From: Calvatia gigantea
Lineage: Eukaryota > Basidiomycota > Agaricomycetes > Agaricales > Lycoperdaceae
Assembly (NCBI GenBank): GCA_025093985.1
Contig: JACAAK010000004.1
Coordinates: 2,666,001 to 2,730,000, forward strand
Reading direction: 5' to 3'
DNA length: 64,000 nucleotides
Shown here: piece by piece, positions 44,352 to 56,647 of the stretch
Numbering within the stretch: position 1 is the stretch's first letter
Layout of the letters: every line of letters starts with the position of its first letter
Translations under genes and position numbers: made by a program
The notes under the pieces: generated by a model
Told to the model about the DNA's origin: nothing
What the model saw: the letters and a program-made list of their open reading frames with translations, nothing else
The model's database searches: none

Positions 44352-46670
44352 ATGGAGTCGGAGCCCTCTTGGAAACAACTGAGGTTGTCACTCGAACGGC
44401 CTTACAAGGATGATCACGGAAATACTATCCCAGCCGTCGAGGACATCACCCCCGAGGGCGAGTACATATACGAAACGTAACGTCTCCTCATCTTGGGATA
44501 CCCTCGCATTTCAAGCCGTTAATTGACCCATCCAGGAAGGAAAACCCTTCTGCAAGACTCGGCGTGAATTTGCGGAGGATCTTTCTTGAGCGCGGCTTAG
44601 ATTTCTTCGATAAAACCTCAGGCGGTGCCTCCATCTCGGACGATTTGCAAACAGGCCCGTCCGATACCGACGGAACTAAAGAAGAAGAGACAGCAGCGGA
44701 GGAGGAAGAGGAATCAAAAGCCATGACCTACGACGATTTACGCGAGATGAGGGAAGAAATCCTTAAACATCTTGCGTGAGTACCCCTCACAAGGTAACAG
44801 CCGTGGCGTTAACAAACGATAGCGTTTCCTTGGGTGAGGTGACGCATGCCCAGCAAGTGCTAGCAGCCCTGTTAGCCACACCAAGTACAGAATCATACCC
44901 CCAATCACAAACCCAGCCACAACCCTCATCGCAGTCGCACTCCCAGCTGACATCCCAGCCTCAAGTGACGTCCCCGCCACCGAACGTCAAATTTGCAGCC
45001 ACCGTGGCCACGAAACCTCCCCCCATCACATCCGTTCAAGCTTTTAATGCACAGTTGACTATCGGTGGCAAGGACGAGGCCTTGAGGCATGCCGCCACCC
45101 TATTCAAAGTGTCCGCGGAGAGTATGGAGCGTACACGACTCGCAGGTGAAAGGTACTGGGTGGACGCGCTCAGAATCCGTCGTAACAACTGGGGACTGGT
45201 TCCTGCCCCGCTTCCTCCTGGCTCTGCAACAGGAAAGGGAGCAGACAAGACCTCCAAGGATTTTCTCGTATCGTTCGGGTTGGAAGAATGTTAGTACACA
45301 GCGTCAGCCCTTCTCCAAGGCCCAGCTGACAGTGTTTTAGCACCCACCCAATTTCGTCGCCGCGCTGTCGGTCGGTTATCCACCTACTCTGGGGCCTCCC
45401 ATGACATGATTTTCCCTTATAGACGGAAAAACCGCTTGCGCGTCAGTATTGTCACCAGAGACCAACTAGGTGCAATCAAGATAACGACAAATGACATTCC
45501 TTCAGACGATGAAACATCATTAGATGGAGCCTTGCGGACAATTCAATGCGAGATAGTCGAGCAAGAGATATTTTCTATTCTTGTGCAAGAAGCTGGGAGT
45601 CTCCCTACGGCATCAGCCAAAGTGTCGGAACAACTAATCGTGGTTGACGCTGCTCAAGGTCTCGAACTTCAAATTGAGCTCGTACGTTTATTGTCAGTAT
45701 ATTCAACGTCGCCGTCCTCACTGTTGTTTAGACCGACGTTACGGATCGATTGACGGAACAAGCACAACGTCTGAGATACAACCAGCTGTGTGACCTTATA
45801 TATCACGGCCTCTACATTCTCCTCCTGCGCAGGCACGCGTTCCTAAAAGGAGATCGCCTGAGTTCTTCAATTTTGGTATCCGCAGCACCACAACGGTCCA
45901 TCCCAGCTGAGGGGAAACCAGCTTTTAAGTACCCGGTCCTCCAGCCGATTATCGATTTCCTCCAATATCGGGTTTTCTTGGAACGCACCCAAGGCGAAAT
46001 CACCCAAATGGCTCTAGCTCTACGAGCTGCAGGGATTCCAACAAACCTTGTTATGAATACCGTTGGCGAGACAGGCAAAGAATTGATTAAATTGTTAGAC
46101 TCAAAATCGAATTTGGAAGTAGGTGGCGAAATTATATTGCGAATATTCGATAGGTCTGTTATTCCGCTCGGATATTTCCTACTATATCCAACAACTTCCA
46201 TCCAGGCATACAGTCCGCTTCACGTTTGTCTCACCATCGACACTAGTTACCCACCTTTCGCAGTCAACGCTGACAATTTCATCCATTCCCCAACTTTGCC
46301 AGCTTCTCATGGACGAAGTTGAACAATGTCTACTGAATCGTGTACGCGATCTTGGAAAGGGTCTCACGGAAAATATGGAAGGGACATGGTTCATCGACTT
46401 GGATCATTGCATTGGTCGATGGGAGGGTTGTGTCCTGTGCGTGTATACATCAATCGTGCTTCTGCCAGTTGATGCCAACCAGAAAATAGCAATTTCAGAG
46501 TGACGTATGGTCCTAACTACAAAATCAATTGCACGGCATACTTCCTGGGGCAGGGCAAGCAAGGACAAGCACACCAGTATCCTCCAAAGGATTATAACAA
46601 GGCAAGGTTCCTGGACTGGGCGCACTTTCTTATTGGAAATGCAATCAAACAATCAAGCACCCACATCTGA
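44352..46670 (+). CDS. MED17: Mediator complex subunit 17 (MED17/Srb4)
   Basis: A head-module scaffold subunit of Mediator, required for most RNA polymerase II transcription. The first exon gives MESEPSWKQLRLSLERPYKD, then ITPEGEYIYE. The second has NLRRIFLERGLDFFD, and an acidic run leads to MREEILKHLA. A 46-bp intron (44776-44821) joins this to VSLGEVTHAQQVLAALLAT. The central part has FNAQLTIGGKDEALRHAATL and ERYWVDALRIRRNNWGLVP; the C-terminal half has YNQLCDLIYHGLYILLLRRH and ends FLDWAHFLIGNAIKQSSTHI. The order of blocks fits fungal MED17. The stop is 46668-46670, convergent with RPL5 at 143 bp. Confidence 0.82.
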
Positions 46671-46813
46671 AGCTTCAGGTGCAATGTATTATCTTTTTCT
46701 TGATGACCACTGTCGTTGTTTTGCCACCAAAACACCATCTCTCTGAATATCGCACACCGATCGGATAAGTATATGGCACCATTGTTGACACGTAAAAACT
46801 GAAAAGAATATGT

Positions 46814-47939
46814 CTACTCCTCGTCATCCTCTTCATCCTCGTCAAAGCCACCAGCCTTGAACTTCTCGATCTTCTCGGCAATGCGAGCTCTGCGCTCTTC
46901 GAGAGTGAGTTTCTTGACCTTGTACTTCAAGCCTTCGGCTTTCCAGTCCTTGGCCTTTTCGGTCGGCTTGAATTCCGGGTTCGCGCGGATTGCGGCATGA
47001 GCCTCTTTGTAGATGTCCTCAATATCGTCCGAGCCGATATCGTCAGCAAGGTATTTCGAGAACTGCTTCTTGAACCTGTCATACTCGTAAGGACAAATGG
47101 GCTGCTGTTGAACACAAAATACAAACCTCTCCTCGTCTTCCTCCTCTAAGCTCTCCATGTACTCAGCAACGTGACCGCCGAAGATGTACTTCTTGAGAAC
47201 CTCAGCGTCAAGCTGTTTGGATTCCGGGTCGTAGCCAGGGAAACGCTTCTCATTGTGCGGAATGTAAATGCCACCATCACTAGCACCTTTGAGGGCACCA
47301 AACACACGAGAACCAGTGGAAGTGCGCTTGAGACCAACATCGAGGAAGGCCTTAAAGGGACGGGGAGCACCATCCTCTTCGATAGATTGAGTGAGACGGA
47401 GGGTCCCATCGGGTTCAGTGACGCCCTCATATTGATCGGCAAGACCAAGCTTAGTGAGGGCACGACGAGCGGCAAGGAGACCAGTGGCGTAGGCTGGGCT
47501 TCGTCAGCTTCATGATCAGGTTAAAAAATAAGAGCTAAACCCACCAGCGGCCCAGTTCGTCAGGCCGTGTTTGATGCCATATCGGGGAAGTTCTGCAGAG
47601 CGAGCGGCGGTAAGGACGAAGTCACCCTGCAGGCGGGCGTAGACGATTTGAACGATGATGTCCTTGTTCGTGAAGCGGACGACGAGGCGGTATTTGGGGG
47701 CATTGCTGGGGGGACTCATCAGGTGGGTTCCCCCCTACCAGAAATTCACTACCTACTACTTGTTCTTTGCCTGCGTTACGAGGCGTTTTCTTGCGTAGTC
47801 TTCAGACTTATCAGACTTACGATGAGTGAGAGAGACCGGAGGAAGACTTGCAATCAGTTTTCCCTTCCCTCCTTCGGCGATATTTCACCTGAAACCGCGA
47901 GAAGTAGGCATCGGACTTGACTTTTTTGACGAAAGGCAT
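46814..47939 (-). CDS. RPL5: 60S ribosomal protein L5 (uL18)
   Basis: A large-subunit protein that binds 5S rRNA. The start at 47939 gives [20 protein letters not shown]. The intron 47851-47800 begins with gcaagt and must be used to create [20 protein letters not shown], an invariant block. The next intron (47756-47706) joins KNKY to [16 protein letters not shown]. Other blocks are [57 protein letters not shown] and [14 protein letters not shown], the last across a stop-free intron. It ends with the acidic tail [12 protein letters not shown] at 46814. About five short introns. Confidence 0.97.
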
Positions 47940-48326
47940 CTGCAATAAGACGAGATGCTGTCAGCCCGGAGTGTAATCGTGATGCAAGGAATGCCATCCA
48001 ACCAAGAAGCGCAGAATTTCCGTTAGGAATTCGGAGTCACGCGCTCCTTAGGTATATTGGATGCTGTTTAACATAATACGAAGGATTGACATACCTCGGG
48101 GGATGGGGTGGGCGATGCTGGCGACGATGAAGACACCAGGGTTTTGTCGTGCCCAAAAGGTGTAGTCCAAATTAGGGTTGTTACATAATCTTAGCGGATG
48201 ACGGCGACCCACAGTTCCCACAGCCTTGCCTGCCACAGGTTGCTCACGACCACGACCACGTTCGACCCCGCTGCCATTGTCCCGTACGTATATCCAATTT
48301 TCTGATATCATACAAGCTCGATATCC
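47940..48326. other. Divergent promoter region of RPL5 and RBM42 (387 bp)
   Basis: No CACGTG box is present here, unlike at RPL36. No gene or repeat is visible. Confidence 0.5.
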
Positions 48327-49154
48327 ATGGATCCTTATTCAAACCAGTCCTACAATGCTTATGGATACGGCCAACAAGTAAATTATGATGCAAATTCTTA
48401 CTACAAGGGTTACCAGACACCAGCATCTTCTTTTCCCCTCCCTGGTGCCTCCACATCCTCTCAACCCGCACCCGTGCCTGCGAATGCATATGAGTATGAT
48501 GTGGGTATAGTGGCTCAACAGAGTGTCTATGTCCCAGGGGCTGCGATTGACAAACGTGGGGGAGCCGGTGGAAAGCTAGCGAAAGGAGGAAAGCGAGTGA
48601 CAGTTTTGCGTAAAGGCGGGGGTAAAGTTTGGGAGGATCAGACTTTACTTGAATGGAATCCTTGTGCGTTTCTCCTTTTTCTAAAATTCAGAAGGGTCTA
48701 AAAGCTGAATGAGCATTTGCAGCATGGTTCCGTTTGTTTGTTGGTGATCTTAGTAACGATGTCTCCGATGACGTGCTATCCAACGCGTTCAACAAGTACC
48801 CTTCTTTTCAGAAAGCCCGCGTAATCCGTGACCGTCTCAGCGGAAAAGTGAGTTGGCATCAATGTTTTCTTCGATAAGACATTTACGATTGATTCAGGCC
48901 AAATATGGATTTGTCGCTTTCTCTGATCCCGAAGACTTCCTGAGGGCATGGAAGGAGATGGATGGTAAGCGGATGGTCCCATATCTGAAATCCCGTTGTT
49001 AAATGATTTCACTTCGCTAGGCAAGTACGTTGGCAACCGACCTGTGAAACTTAAGAAAGCAGATAGCACCGCTATCCGACCCGTAGAAATTGGCCATCGC
49101 AAGGCGAAGCAGCTTGAGCAAGAGTTAAAAAAGAACCGTCGCAAACCTTACTGA
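48327..49154 (+). CDS. RBM42: RNA-binding protein 42 homologue (RRM)
   Basis: A single-RRM protein related to human RBM42, associated with spliceosomal and cytoplasmic RNPs. The N-terminal 110 residues are low complexity (Tyr/Gln/Asn/Pro, MDPYSNQSYNAYGYGQQ) with a basic stretch rich in Gly and Lys (GGKLAKGGKRVTVLRKGGGK). The RRM has RNP2 in FRLFVGDLSNDVSDD and RNP1 in YGFVAFSDPEDFLRAW. WKEMDGKYVGNRPVKLKKAD matches the RBM42 family. It ends with a basic helix, KAKQLEQELKKNRRKPY. Three or four short introns; stop 49152-49154. Confidence 0.88.
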
Positions 49155-49495
49155 TTTTACATGGGCGTCCTTTGGTGGCAGACTGCAGTTTGTATGTATC
49201 ATACTTTATCATTTAGCTTACGTAGTCGCAGTTTGCTCCTAATGATTTGCTATGAATGAATTTCTGCTGCAATCTGGAGAGGTACCTGCTTGTGGTGTAA
49301 ACGAACTATTGTGGCTGGTTCTCTGGTACTCTACTAGACTCTACTGCGTTCGGTGCTGCGGAAACGGAAACTGTGGGCATCAGGCTGTGTAAGGATCCTG
49401 GTTCCACGTGCCCGGTGTCCAGAGCATACAAGACCTTTGAAAATACGTCAGGTACAATTCTCAACTTGACGCTCCGCTATTACCCTCTCCTCGAC
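49155..49495. other. Spacer between RBM42 and verprolin (341 bp)
   Basis: Carries the verprolin promoter, including a CACGTG box at 49405-49410. No gene is visible. Confidence 0.5.
49405..49410. promoter_or_regulatory. CACGTG E-box upstream of the verprolin gene
   Basis: CACGTG in the context TTCCACGTGCC, 86 bp before the start codon of the verprolin gene. Confidence 0.35.
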
Positions 49496-51052
49496 ATGGC
49501 CTCCTCAGAACTGCTGAAACAGATTCAAGCAGGAAAATCTCTCAAGAAGGCGGTCACTAATGATCGCAGTGCTCCAGCATTGGACACTAATAAGGGTGCT
49601 GGCACGGGCGCAAGGGGCTCTAATGTTGTAGTAGCCCCAGCTGTCAGCAGTGCAGGTCCGAGTGGTGGCGCACCACTGGGCGGACCTCCTCAGCTCGGCG
49701 CGCTCTTTGCAGGCGGTATGCCTAAGTTAAAACCGGCCGGCCAAAGTAATAAAGGTATGTTTATCCTTGGCGACTTATCATTAGGCAGGTTGATAACAAT
49801 GACCAGCAAAACCATCTACGTTGGGAAGGCCGCCTGCAGTACCCAAAGTGCCTAAGGTAAAAGCTGAAGATGACGAAGAGGCATCGTCCATGCCCGCTTC
49901 CAAACCGTTGCGAGTAGTAGTTCCTCCAGTTCCAGCAAGAGCTGTTCCACCACCTGCCCCGGGAAGAGCTGTTCCTCCACCAGCTCCTGCCCGAGCCGTA
50001 CCAACACCAACCCCCCCAGCTGCCCCTGCTAGATCTGTCCCTCCAAATCCGGTAAGAGCTGTCCCACCCCCTGCTCCTCCTCGCCCTCCTGCAGCTCCAT
50101 CGCGACCTGTACCTCCTCCAAGGAGCGTACCCGCACAACCAGAATCGCCTGCTGAGTCTCCCAGTACTCCTGATAGGACACCTTCAGGTATCCATGCTCG
50201 CATGGTTCCTCCCCCCCCTCCCAGATCTGTTCCCGCTCCTCCCACAAGCGTGCCTACCCCTCTGCGCAGGGCGCCTCCGGCTGCCGTACGCAGTTCTACG
50301 CCGCCAGTGACCCTTGCTCGACCCCCACTCCCCCCAAGGAGTGAATTTCCCAAGGCTGACTCGCAAGCCAGAGCATCGCCTATTTCTCGCCCGGTTCCTG
50401 GCGTTCCGCCTGGGTCACCGGGACGACCTGCTCCTGCGTTACCTGGTCGACCAGCCCCACCGCCTCCCCCACCTCGCCCATCGAGTATGGCCTCATCTAC
50501 GTCTTCCAGGGCTGTCCCACCACCACCTCCAGGACGGAAACCGTTAGATGGACCTCCTGCCCCGCCTTCAAGGGTTCGAGAATTATCCGAAGCTGCCACA
50601 TCGGTGTTGCACCGTTCTAGCTCTCCCCCGGACTCACCAGTTCGTGCACCTCCACTTCCCCCCTCAAGGTCAGCGCCGCCGGCAGCGCCTCCTCGGTCCG
50701 TCCCTACAACGCCCGAAAGGGCTGCACCGCCTACCGCACCAAGTGTGTCAATGTCGTCAAGTGGCTCCTCCCTGCCTCCCCCACCCGCGCGGCGTGTAAC
50801 CCCAACGACGTCGGGCCTACTTCCAACACGCAATGGGTCACCTGCGCCTGGCCGCAAAAGTACGCAAATTCTTGTAAATATGGCAATTCACACTGATGCT
50901 GTATTTTTGAAGTTCCTTCCCCACCCCCGAGCTCAGGTGCACATACTTTCCCGGTAACTGACTTTCCACCACCTCGAGAGTTTAAGGAGTCGACGAGAAT
51001 GTATAAAAGCGAGCGTCCAAGAGGCAGTGACTTTGATTTGAAATCGTTGTAG
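49496..51052 (+). CDS. VRP1: Verprolin/WIP family actin regulator
   Basis: A proline-rich partner of WASP that promotes actin assembly at endocytic sites. The start MASSELLKQIQAGKSLKKAV contains a WH2 actin-binding motif. A Gly/Ala-rich stretch follows, then about 330 residues dominated by Pro, with repeated PPPAPxRAVPPP-like units (49900-50800) that would bind SH3 domains and profilin. The last intron (from about 50861) joins GRK to the C-terminal exon. That exon carries PSPPPSSGAHTFPVTDFPPP and FKESTRMYKSERPRGSDFDL, which resemble the WASP-binding end of WIP. The stop is 51050-51052. A long minus-strand frame here is a compositional shadow of the proline codons. Confidence 0.85.
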
Positions 51053-51372
51053 ATGTACTTATGGTACATGTCACTAATGAAGACAAATAATTGATTAGTG
51101 GATTGACACAGGGTACCAAAATCATAGATGCAGCCACGTAGACACTACGTCGCTGGTTTTACAGAATGTAGCCGTAAACTGGAGGAGGGGGCCTTATGAC
51201 AAGGTTCCGAAGAGAAACCGAAACGGATATGCGCCTGTTTATGGCCGAGGCGTGAAAAAGGTATCCGGGAAAAGACCGATCAATACCATTGCCGTGACCA
51301 AATGACACGTCAGTTAGTTGGGTGGCTTAAAAGTCAAGCAAAGTCCAAACTTTTTCTCCACCTTCCCCCATC
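51053..51372. other. Promoter region of PDI (320 bp)
   Basis: Upstream of the PDI gene. It includes GACACGTCA at about 51304-51312, a CRE-like half site. ER-stress elements could be expected, but I do not see a clear one. Confidence 0.4.
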
Positions 51373-53129
51373 ATGCGTTTCTGCTCCCTTACCGCATCCG
51401 CCTCACTCCTTGCTTTGGCTTCTCTCGTCTTCGCTGATGCAGACTCCGATGTCATCAGCTTGACCGCCAAAAACTTCGAAGAGTCCGTAGCGGGGGAGCC
51501 TCTCATGCTCGTCGAGTTCTTCGCGCCATGGTATGTATTGACAGTGTCATCGTTCCAAGGACACGGTCTTATCTCCTTCAGGTGTGGTCATTGTAAAGCA
51601 CTGGCTCCCCACTATGAGGAGGCTGCTACCGCCTTGAAGGACAAAAACATCAAACTCGCCAAGGTCGACTGTGTCGAGGAAGGCGAATTTTGCCAGACTC
51701 AGGGTGTGCAGGGCTACCCGTAAGTTTATCTCTTCGTATCTGTACAGAATTCCTGGTTGTCTAATGCCGTGCATAGTACACTCAAGGTCTTCCGCAACGG
51801 TACACCAGCCGACTATACTGGACCTCGCAAGGCTGATGGCATCATCAGCTATATGGTCAAGTAGGTTCCTTTATGACTTTCTTATGCACCTTTTCTGATA
51901 ATGCCCACTAGACAGTCCCTCCCGGCTGTTTCTGACGTCACCTCAGCCAACCATGAGGAATTCCAAAAATCCGACAGGGTGGTTGTTGTCGCCTACCTTC
52001 CCTCCTCAACCTCGGAGCCTGCTCCTATCTTCAGCGCCGCCGCCGAAAAGCATCGCGATGACTACCTCTTCGGTCTCTCCACTGATCAGGACCTTGCTGC
52101 TGCGGCTGGTGTCAAGCCTCCTGCTCTCGTTGTCTACCGTAACTTCGATGAGCCTCGCACTGAATTCCCCTACCCTGTCTCTGACCTCAAGGTCGATGAT
52201 ATCACTGACTGGGTCAAGGAACTCGCTATCCCCGTGATTGACGAGGTTAGCGGTGAGAACTACGCTGTCTACGCTGGCAGCAACAAGCCCCTCGCATACC
52301 TTTTCCTCGATCCCAGTTCCGAGGACAAGGATAAGCACATTGAGGCTCTTCGCCCGATTGCTAAGAAGTTCAAGCCCAAGATGAATTTCGTTTGGATCGA
52401 CGCCATCAAGTTTGGTGAACACGGTCGTGCACTTAACCTTCTTGAGTCCAAGTGGCCCTCCCTTGTCATCCAAGACCTCGCCAAGCAACTCAAGTACCCC
52501 TTGGATCAAACCAAGGAAGTTACTCCTGAACTTGCCTCGGAGTGGATTGGACAATACCTCGCCGGCAAACTTGAACCTTCCCTCAAGAGCCAAGCAATTC
52601 CTGAGACGCAGGGCAATGTCTATACCGTCGTTGGAAAGACCTTTAATGAGGTTATTATGGACGACTCGAAGGATGTCTTTGTCGAGTTCTTCGCTAGCTG
52701 GTGTGGTCATTGCAAGCGCTTGGCCCCGACTTGGGAAGCGCTTGGTGACAAGTATGCTCCGATCAAGGACAAGATTACTATGTATGTGTTACTTATGTGC
52801 TTTCCTTTCATTTCGTTACTCACCGCACTTTATGCAGTGCCAAGTATGAGGCGCCAGAGAATGATCTCCCCGTCGACGCTCCCTTCCGCATCCAAGGCTT
52901 CCCAACTCTCAAATTCAAGCCCGCTGGTTCCAGTGAATTCATCGACTACGAGGGTGATCGCTCCTTGGAGAGCTTGGTCTCTTTCATTGAAGAGCATGCC
53001 AAGAACCCCGTTGATCTTCCAGAGGAGAAACCCGTGGAAACACCCAAGGCTGACCAGGCCGATGATGCTCAGGTTCCCGTTAGTGCACCCCCTTCTGCTG
53101 AGACCGAAGTGACACATGAGGAGCTGTGA
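51373..53129 (+). CDS. PDI1: Protein disulfide isomerase (ER)
   Basis: Oxidises and isomerises disulfides of proteins folding in the ER. A signal peptide is visible at residues 1-20 ([13 protein letters not shown]). The a domain has APWCGHC (cysteines 54 and 57), split by the first intron directly before CGHC. The b and b' domains follow, with [20 protein letters not shown] and [20 protein letters not shown]. The a' domain has the second active site in [20 protein letters not shown], then [15 protein letters not shown]. An acidic tail ends in HEEL, an HDEL-type retention signal. Introns lie at about 51532-51581, 51721-51778, 51862-51911 and 52782-52837. Convergent with GCP3. Confidence 0.96.
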
Positions 53130-53292
53130 GAGGAGTTTTCTTTTTTTTTTCTGGCTGTAGTTGATACCACCCGCTTCAAAATGTACCTTAGTTAGCTTTT
53201 GATTGTTATTTGCGTATTCCATCTTCACACTTGAGAGGATCTGATGATATTATATATCACTATTTGCGCGTACAAAAAAAACCAGCAGAACT

Positions 53293-56200
53293 TCAAGATT
53301 TTTGCGCCTGCTGTTCCCTCTTGGTCTTGTAAAAGTCCGAAAATGAAAGCCGAATACCCAAAAACCGGCAATCAAGATCTGAATGGACCTGCAGATGTGC
53401 GACGAGGGACTGCACACGCTCTGTAAATGCGGTCTGATACTCTTTTAGTCGTTCTAGGATCTCTTGCAATGAATCTGTTGATTCCTGTGGTATCGCAGCT
53501 GTATGCACGCCCTTGCCAATGAAAAGAGCCCACGTCAATAACGATGATGATGTAAAGTCAAAAAAAAAGGATTCTCACACGCTGAGAATCAAGTTCTTGG
53601 TCTCTTCTAGAAGACTCTGACAGGCAATAATTGTAGAAATGATCCTGCCAATATAAAAGCCCGAGTTGAGATGCTTCCAGATGCCCGGGACGAGAATGGG
53701 TGAGGATAAAGCATGCACGTACTGTAGCTATCCGGAATTGCAGTATGATTCCGAAAGTCTCCCGCACCCTGTCGAGGATGTTTTCCTGGAGAGACGGTTG
53801 AAGGATACTGGTAAGTGAACAGAAGTATGCATACCTCTTTCCCAACCTTCTCGCTTAGTAGTAATATCTTTTTGACCACGCGGTCGAGGTAAATACGGTG
53901 AGCCCCAATCAACGCATCGAGATCTCCTTCCTTCTTGTCGAGGAATTCCATTAAGTTGATCCACGAACACTCAATGACTTCAAGTCGGCAATACGCTTGC
54001 ATCTGACGTGCAAAGTGGATCATCTCTGCTGTCGTCAAGCGTATTTGATGCCACTCAGGAGTCAAATCTAAACCAAAACCAAGAAGTTAACAGTTCATCT
54101 CACAGGCACAAACTGACTCACCGGGGACCTTCAAGAACGATCGAGCACCGCTCGTAACACGCATCCACCCCTTGTTCAACGCGAGTTCAACGCGTCTCAG
54201 TTGCCAAAGGTACCTGAACAACTTCAAGTATTTCTCCATTGCTTCGGAGTCGAGTACGGTATCAATTGGGGAATCGACTTTGTATTCGAGAGTGAACACG
54301 TCCCACCCAATCTCGCCATGCGAATACTCCAGCATGCGGGCATCCAGGCGCCGGAGAACGTCCATAGGATCATGTTGTGCGCTTGAGGAACGAATGGCAG
54401 ACTCCAACGTGGCCGTGAGGCTGTGTCGGTTAAGGGTATTGGCTGGCCTCGCTAAACTGGGCCTTTGGACGGTATCAGTCATGAATTCGAGCAGGAAAGA
54501 GAGGTAAATTACTCTAGAGTCTCCATCAATTGATCGGCGAAGTCCCCGCGTCCCAACATCAGATAATTTCTGAGAGCGTTGAGATGATCGAGTAGCTTGA
54601 ATTTATCGATAAAAACTTCGAATAATCTCTTGCTCGCAATTTTGTATGCTGCGTCAATCGACCTTTCGAGCCCCGCAATGTCATTGTATTGCAATTCTGC
54701 CTCATTTTCAGTCCAACAAAGCCTGTGAATTCGTAAGATGTAGACCTACCACCTTTCGAGTTACTCATCTTTTCCCGCGTGATCACCCACTCGCTATCGT
54801 GACAACTATAGCGGATGAAATTCAAACTTCTCCCGGTTGAGAAAATCTAATCAAGTTTGAGAAATAGAATTCCTGGCGGTTCATAAGAATTACTTTTTTT
54901 CCAAATGCGTCACCAACAAATAGAGGCAACATTTCTTGGCGAAATCGATATTTCGTTTCCCAAAGTTTGAGACCATCCTCTCTTGTGCCTGAATACTCTT
55001 CTCCCTCGGTGGGAAATCGATCAAAACCACCGTCCCCTGAAGGATGATCAATCATCCCAGAAGAAGGGCGCCCCGGGCCAGTATGTCCCGAGTCAACAGC
55101 GACAAAGAATTCAGCGAAAGGATCATGAAGTTCCCCAGAAAACAACCATTTGTGGAGCGTAGAAAAGAAAGGCCGGGAGACCTGGTAAAGTATTAGGTTC
55201 ATCAGGAAATCGCGGTCTTGGGAGCGGTCGTACTTCTTCCAATAACTGATCGGTGAATATTCGTATGAATGGGTCACCATTATCAGTGTAGCTGTGTATG
55301 AGATTGACGAGGGCTCCGCCTTGTGCCTCTGGGGATAGATTCAATGGGGAGGAGGGTCCCAGTTCAAATGAACATACTCTTCGCTCCCTCGACACAAACG
55401 CTCATCATTCGCATCCTCATCCGCCAGTCATTGATCCATACATCCAACCGACGAAGTGACAAACCACTGTTGTCCTTGGTTTCATCGCCCACACCTTGTG
55501 TATCGTCGTTGTGAGACATCTGAGTTTCAAGGATGGCGACAAGGCGGTAGTATTCAGTCAATTGGGCTTGGAGGTAGTGGCAAAGACTTTGTTCAATCAT
55601 GCCGACTTCCGTAGTAGACTCTCTTTGGCGCACAAACATCTCTACACGGTTGTATAAGTAGCCCAATTCCGCTAATCGATAGATGAGAACCTTGGTAGGT
55701 GCAGGAATTATGTTTTTCTGAGTTCTTATCAGTGCCGAAAACGAGAATTACGACGCGACGCTCACTCACCGAATCTTCCAGGAAAACGACACGATTATCA
55801 TCCTCCTCCGAAGTGGATATTTTCACATACTTCCCAGAAATTCCTTGAAGCAGATATAATGCATCGCGGAGCAGCAAATTTTCCGAAATATGGGCGTAAC
55901 CTCGAGATTTCCGATACTCCCTTAGGAGCTGGGCTTTCGACAGTGTCAGTTGGGGGGAGGCGCGAGAGGTGGCAGAATTAATTGGTGATGTTGCGATATC
56001 TGACGGCGGTGGGGCTAGCGAAGGAAGGGATATGGGGATCAGCGTTGGGGGGGCCGTTGCAGAAGCGAGGGAATGTAGGAATGCGATGGAGTCCTGCTTC
56101 TTCGTTAGGAGCGGCTGGATTTTCCTAATTAATAAGAGAAGTGGGTTCCGATCTTGGGTACACACCTGAGCAAGCAGACGAGAAACGAGGTTCGTGAATC

Positions 56201-56513
56201 TCAAAGCATGATTTCCTCCGCCTGAAGATGTTTGCAGCACTAAATCGTGTCAGAATAGACTACCAATACTAAGGGATCACCCACAGTGCTTTTTGATGGA
56301 GTCGACCAAATGGCCCAAGTCATTATCGCGGCCACCGCCAATGTGACTGTTGGGTTATTGAGAAGGATTGCACATACCACTAGAAAAGACGTCGAACCTG
56401 TTCAAAATATCCTGACATTGCGATAGGAGTTCATGGCGCAAACGTTGGTCTGTGCGGGATGAGGGCACTAGCAAACTCACGAGGGACTCTAGGCTGGAGG
56501 ATAAAGTAGTCAT
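53293..56513 (-). CDS. SPC98: Gamma-tubulin complex component 3 (GCP3/Spc98)
   Basis: A GRIP-domain subunit of the gamma-tubulin complex that nucleates microtubules at the spindle pole body. The start at 56513 gives MTTLSSSLESLVSLLVPSSR. The N-terminal region is helical with a Pro/Ser/Thr-rich insert, followed by QLLREYRKSRGYAHISENLL and DALYLLQGISGKYVKIS, as in GCP3. GRIP1 contains GMIEQSLCHYLQAQLTEYYR and SRPFFSTLHKWLFSGELHDP. GRIP2 contains RLFEVFIDKFKLLDHLNALR, NYLMLGRGDFADQLMETLE and EKYLKLFRYLWQLRRVELAL. It ends LDCRFLGIRLSFSDFYKTKR at 53293, which suits GCP3 better than GCP2. Many introns. The start is 134 bp from the TCTP stop codon. Confidence 0.85.
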
Positions 56514-56555
56514 TTATTGGTGTTGACCTGCACTTCGCGCATCATCTCCTCTGTA

Positions 56556-56563
56556 TCACGTGA
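56556..56563. promoter_or_regulatory. TCACGTGA palindrome upstream of GCP3
   Basis: An 8-bp perfect palindrome, 43 bp upstream of the GCP3 start codon. Confidence 0.45.
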
Positions 56564-56647
56564 TATAATGTAGTTCCCTTCGATAAAACAATTGATTGAG
56601 AAGAGTATATACAGCAAAGAATCGAGATGGCGAGAAACTGTGTGACA

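Noticed and set aside
49781..50857. 358-codon open frame on the minus strand, Gly-rich
   Set aside because: It is the antisense of the verprolin proline repeats; Pro codons read in reverse give Gly and rarely stops. The plus-strand frame has WH2 and WASP-binding motifs and normal splice sites.
52006..52710. 234-codon minus-strand frame
   Set aside because: Antisense shadow of the large PDI exon, caused by its strong codon bias.
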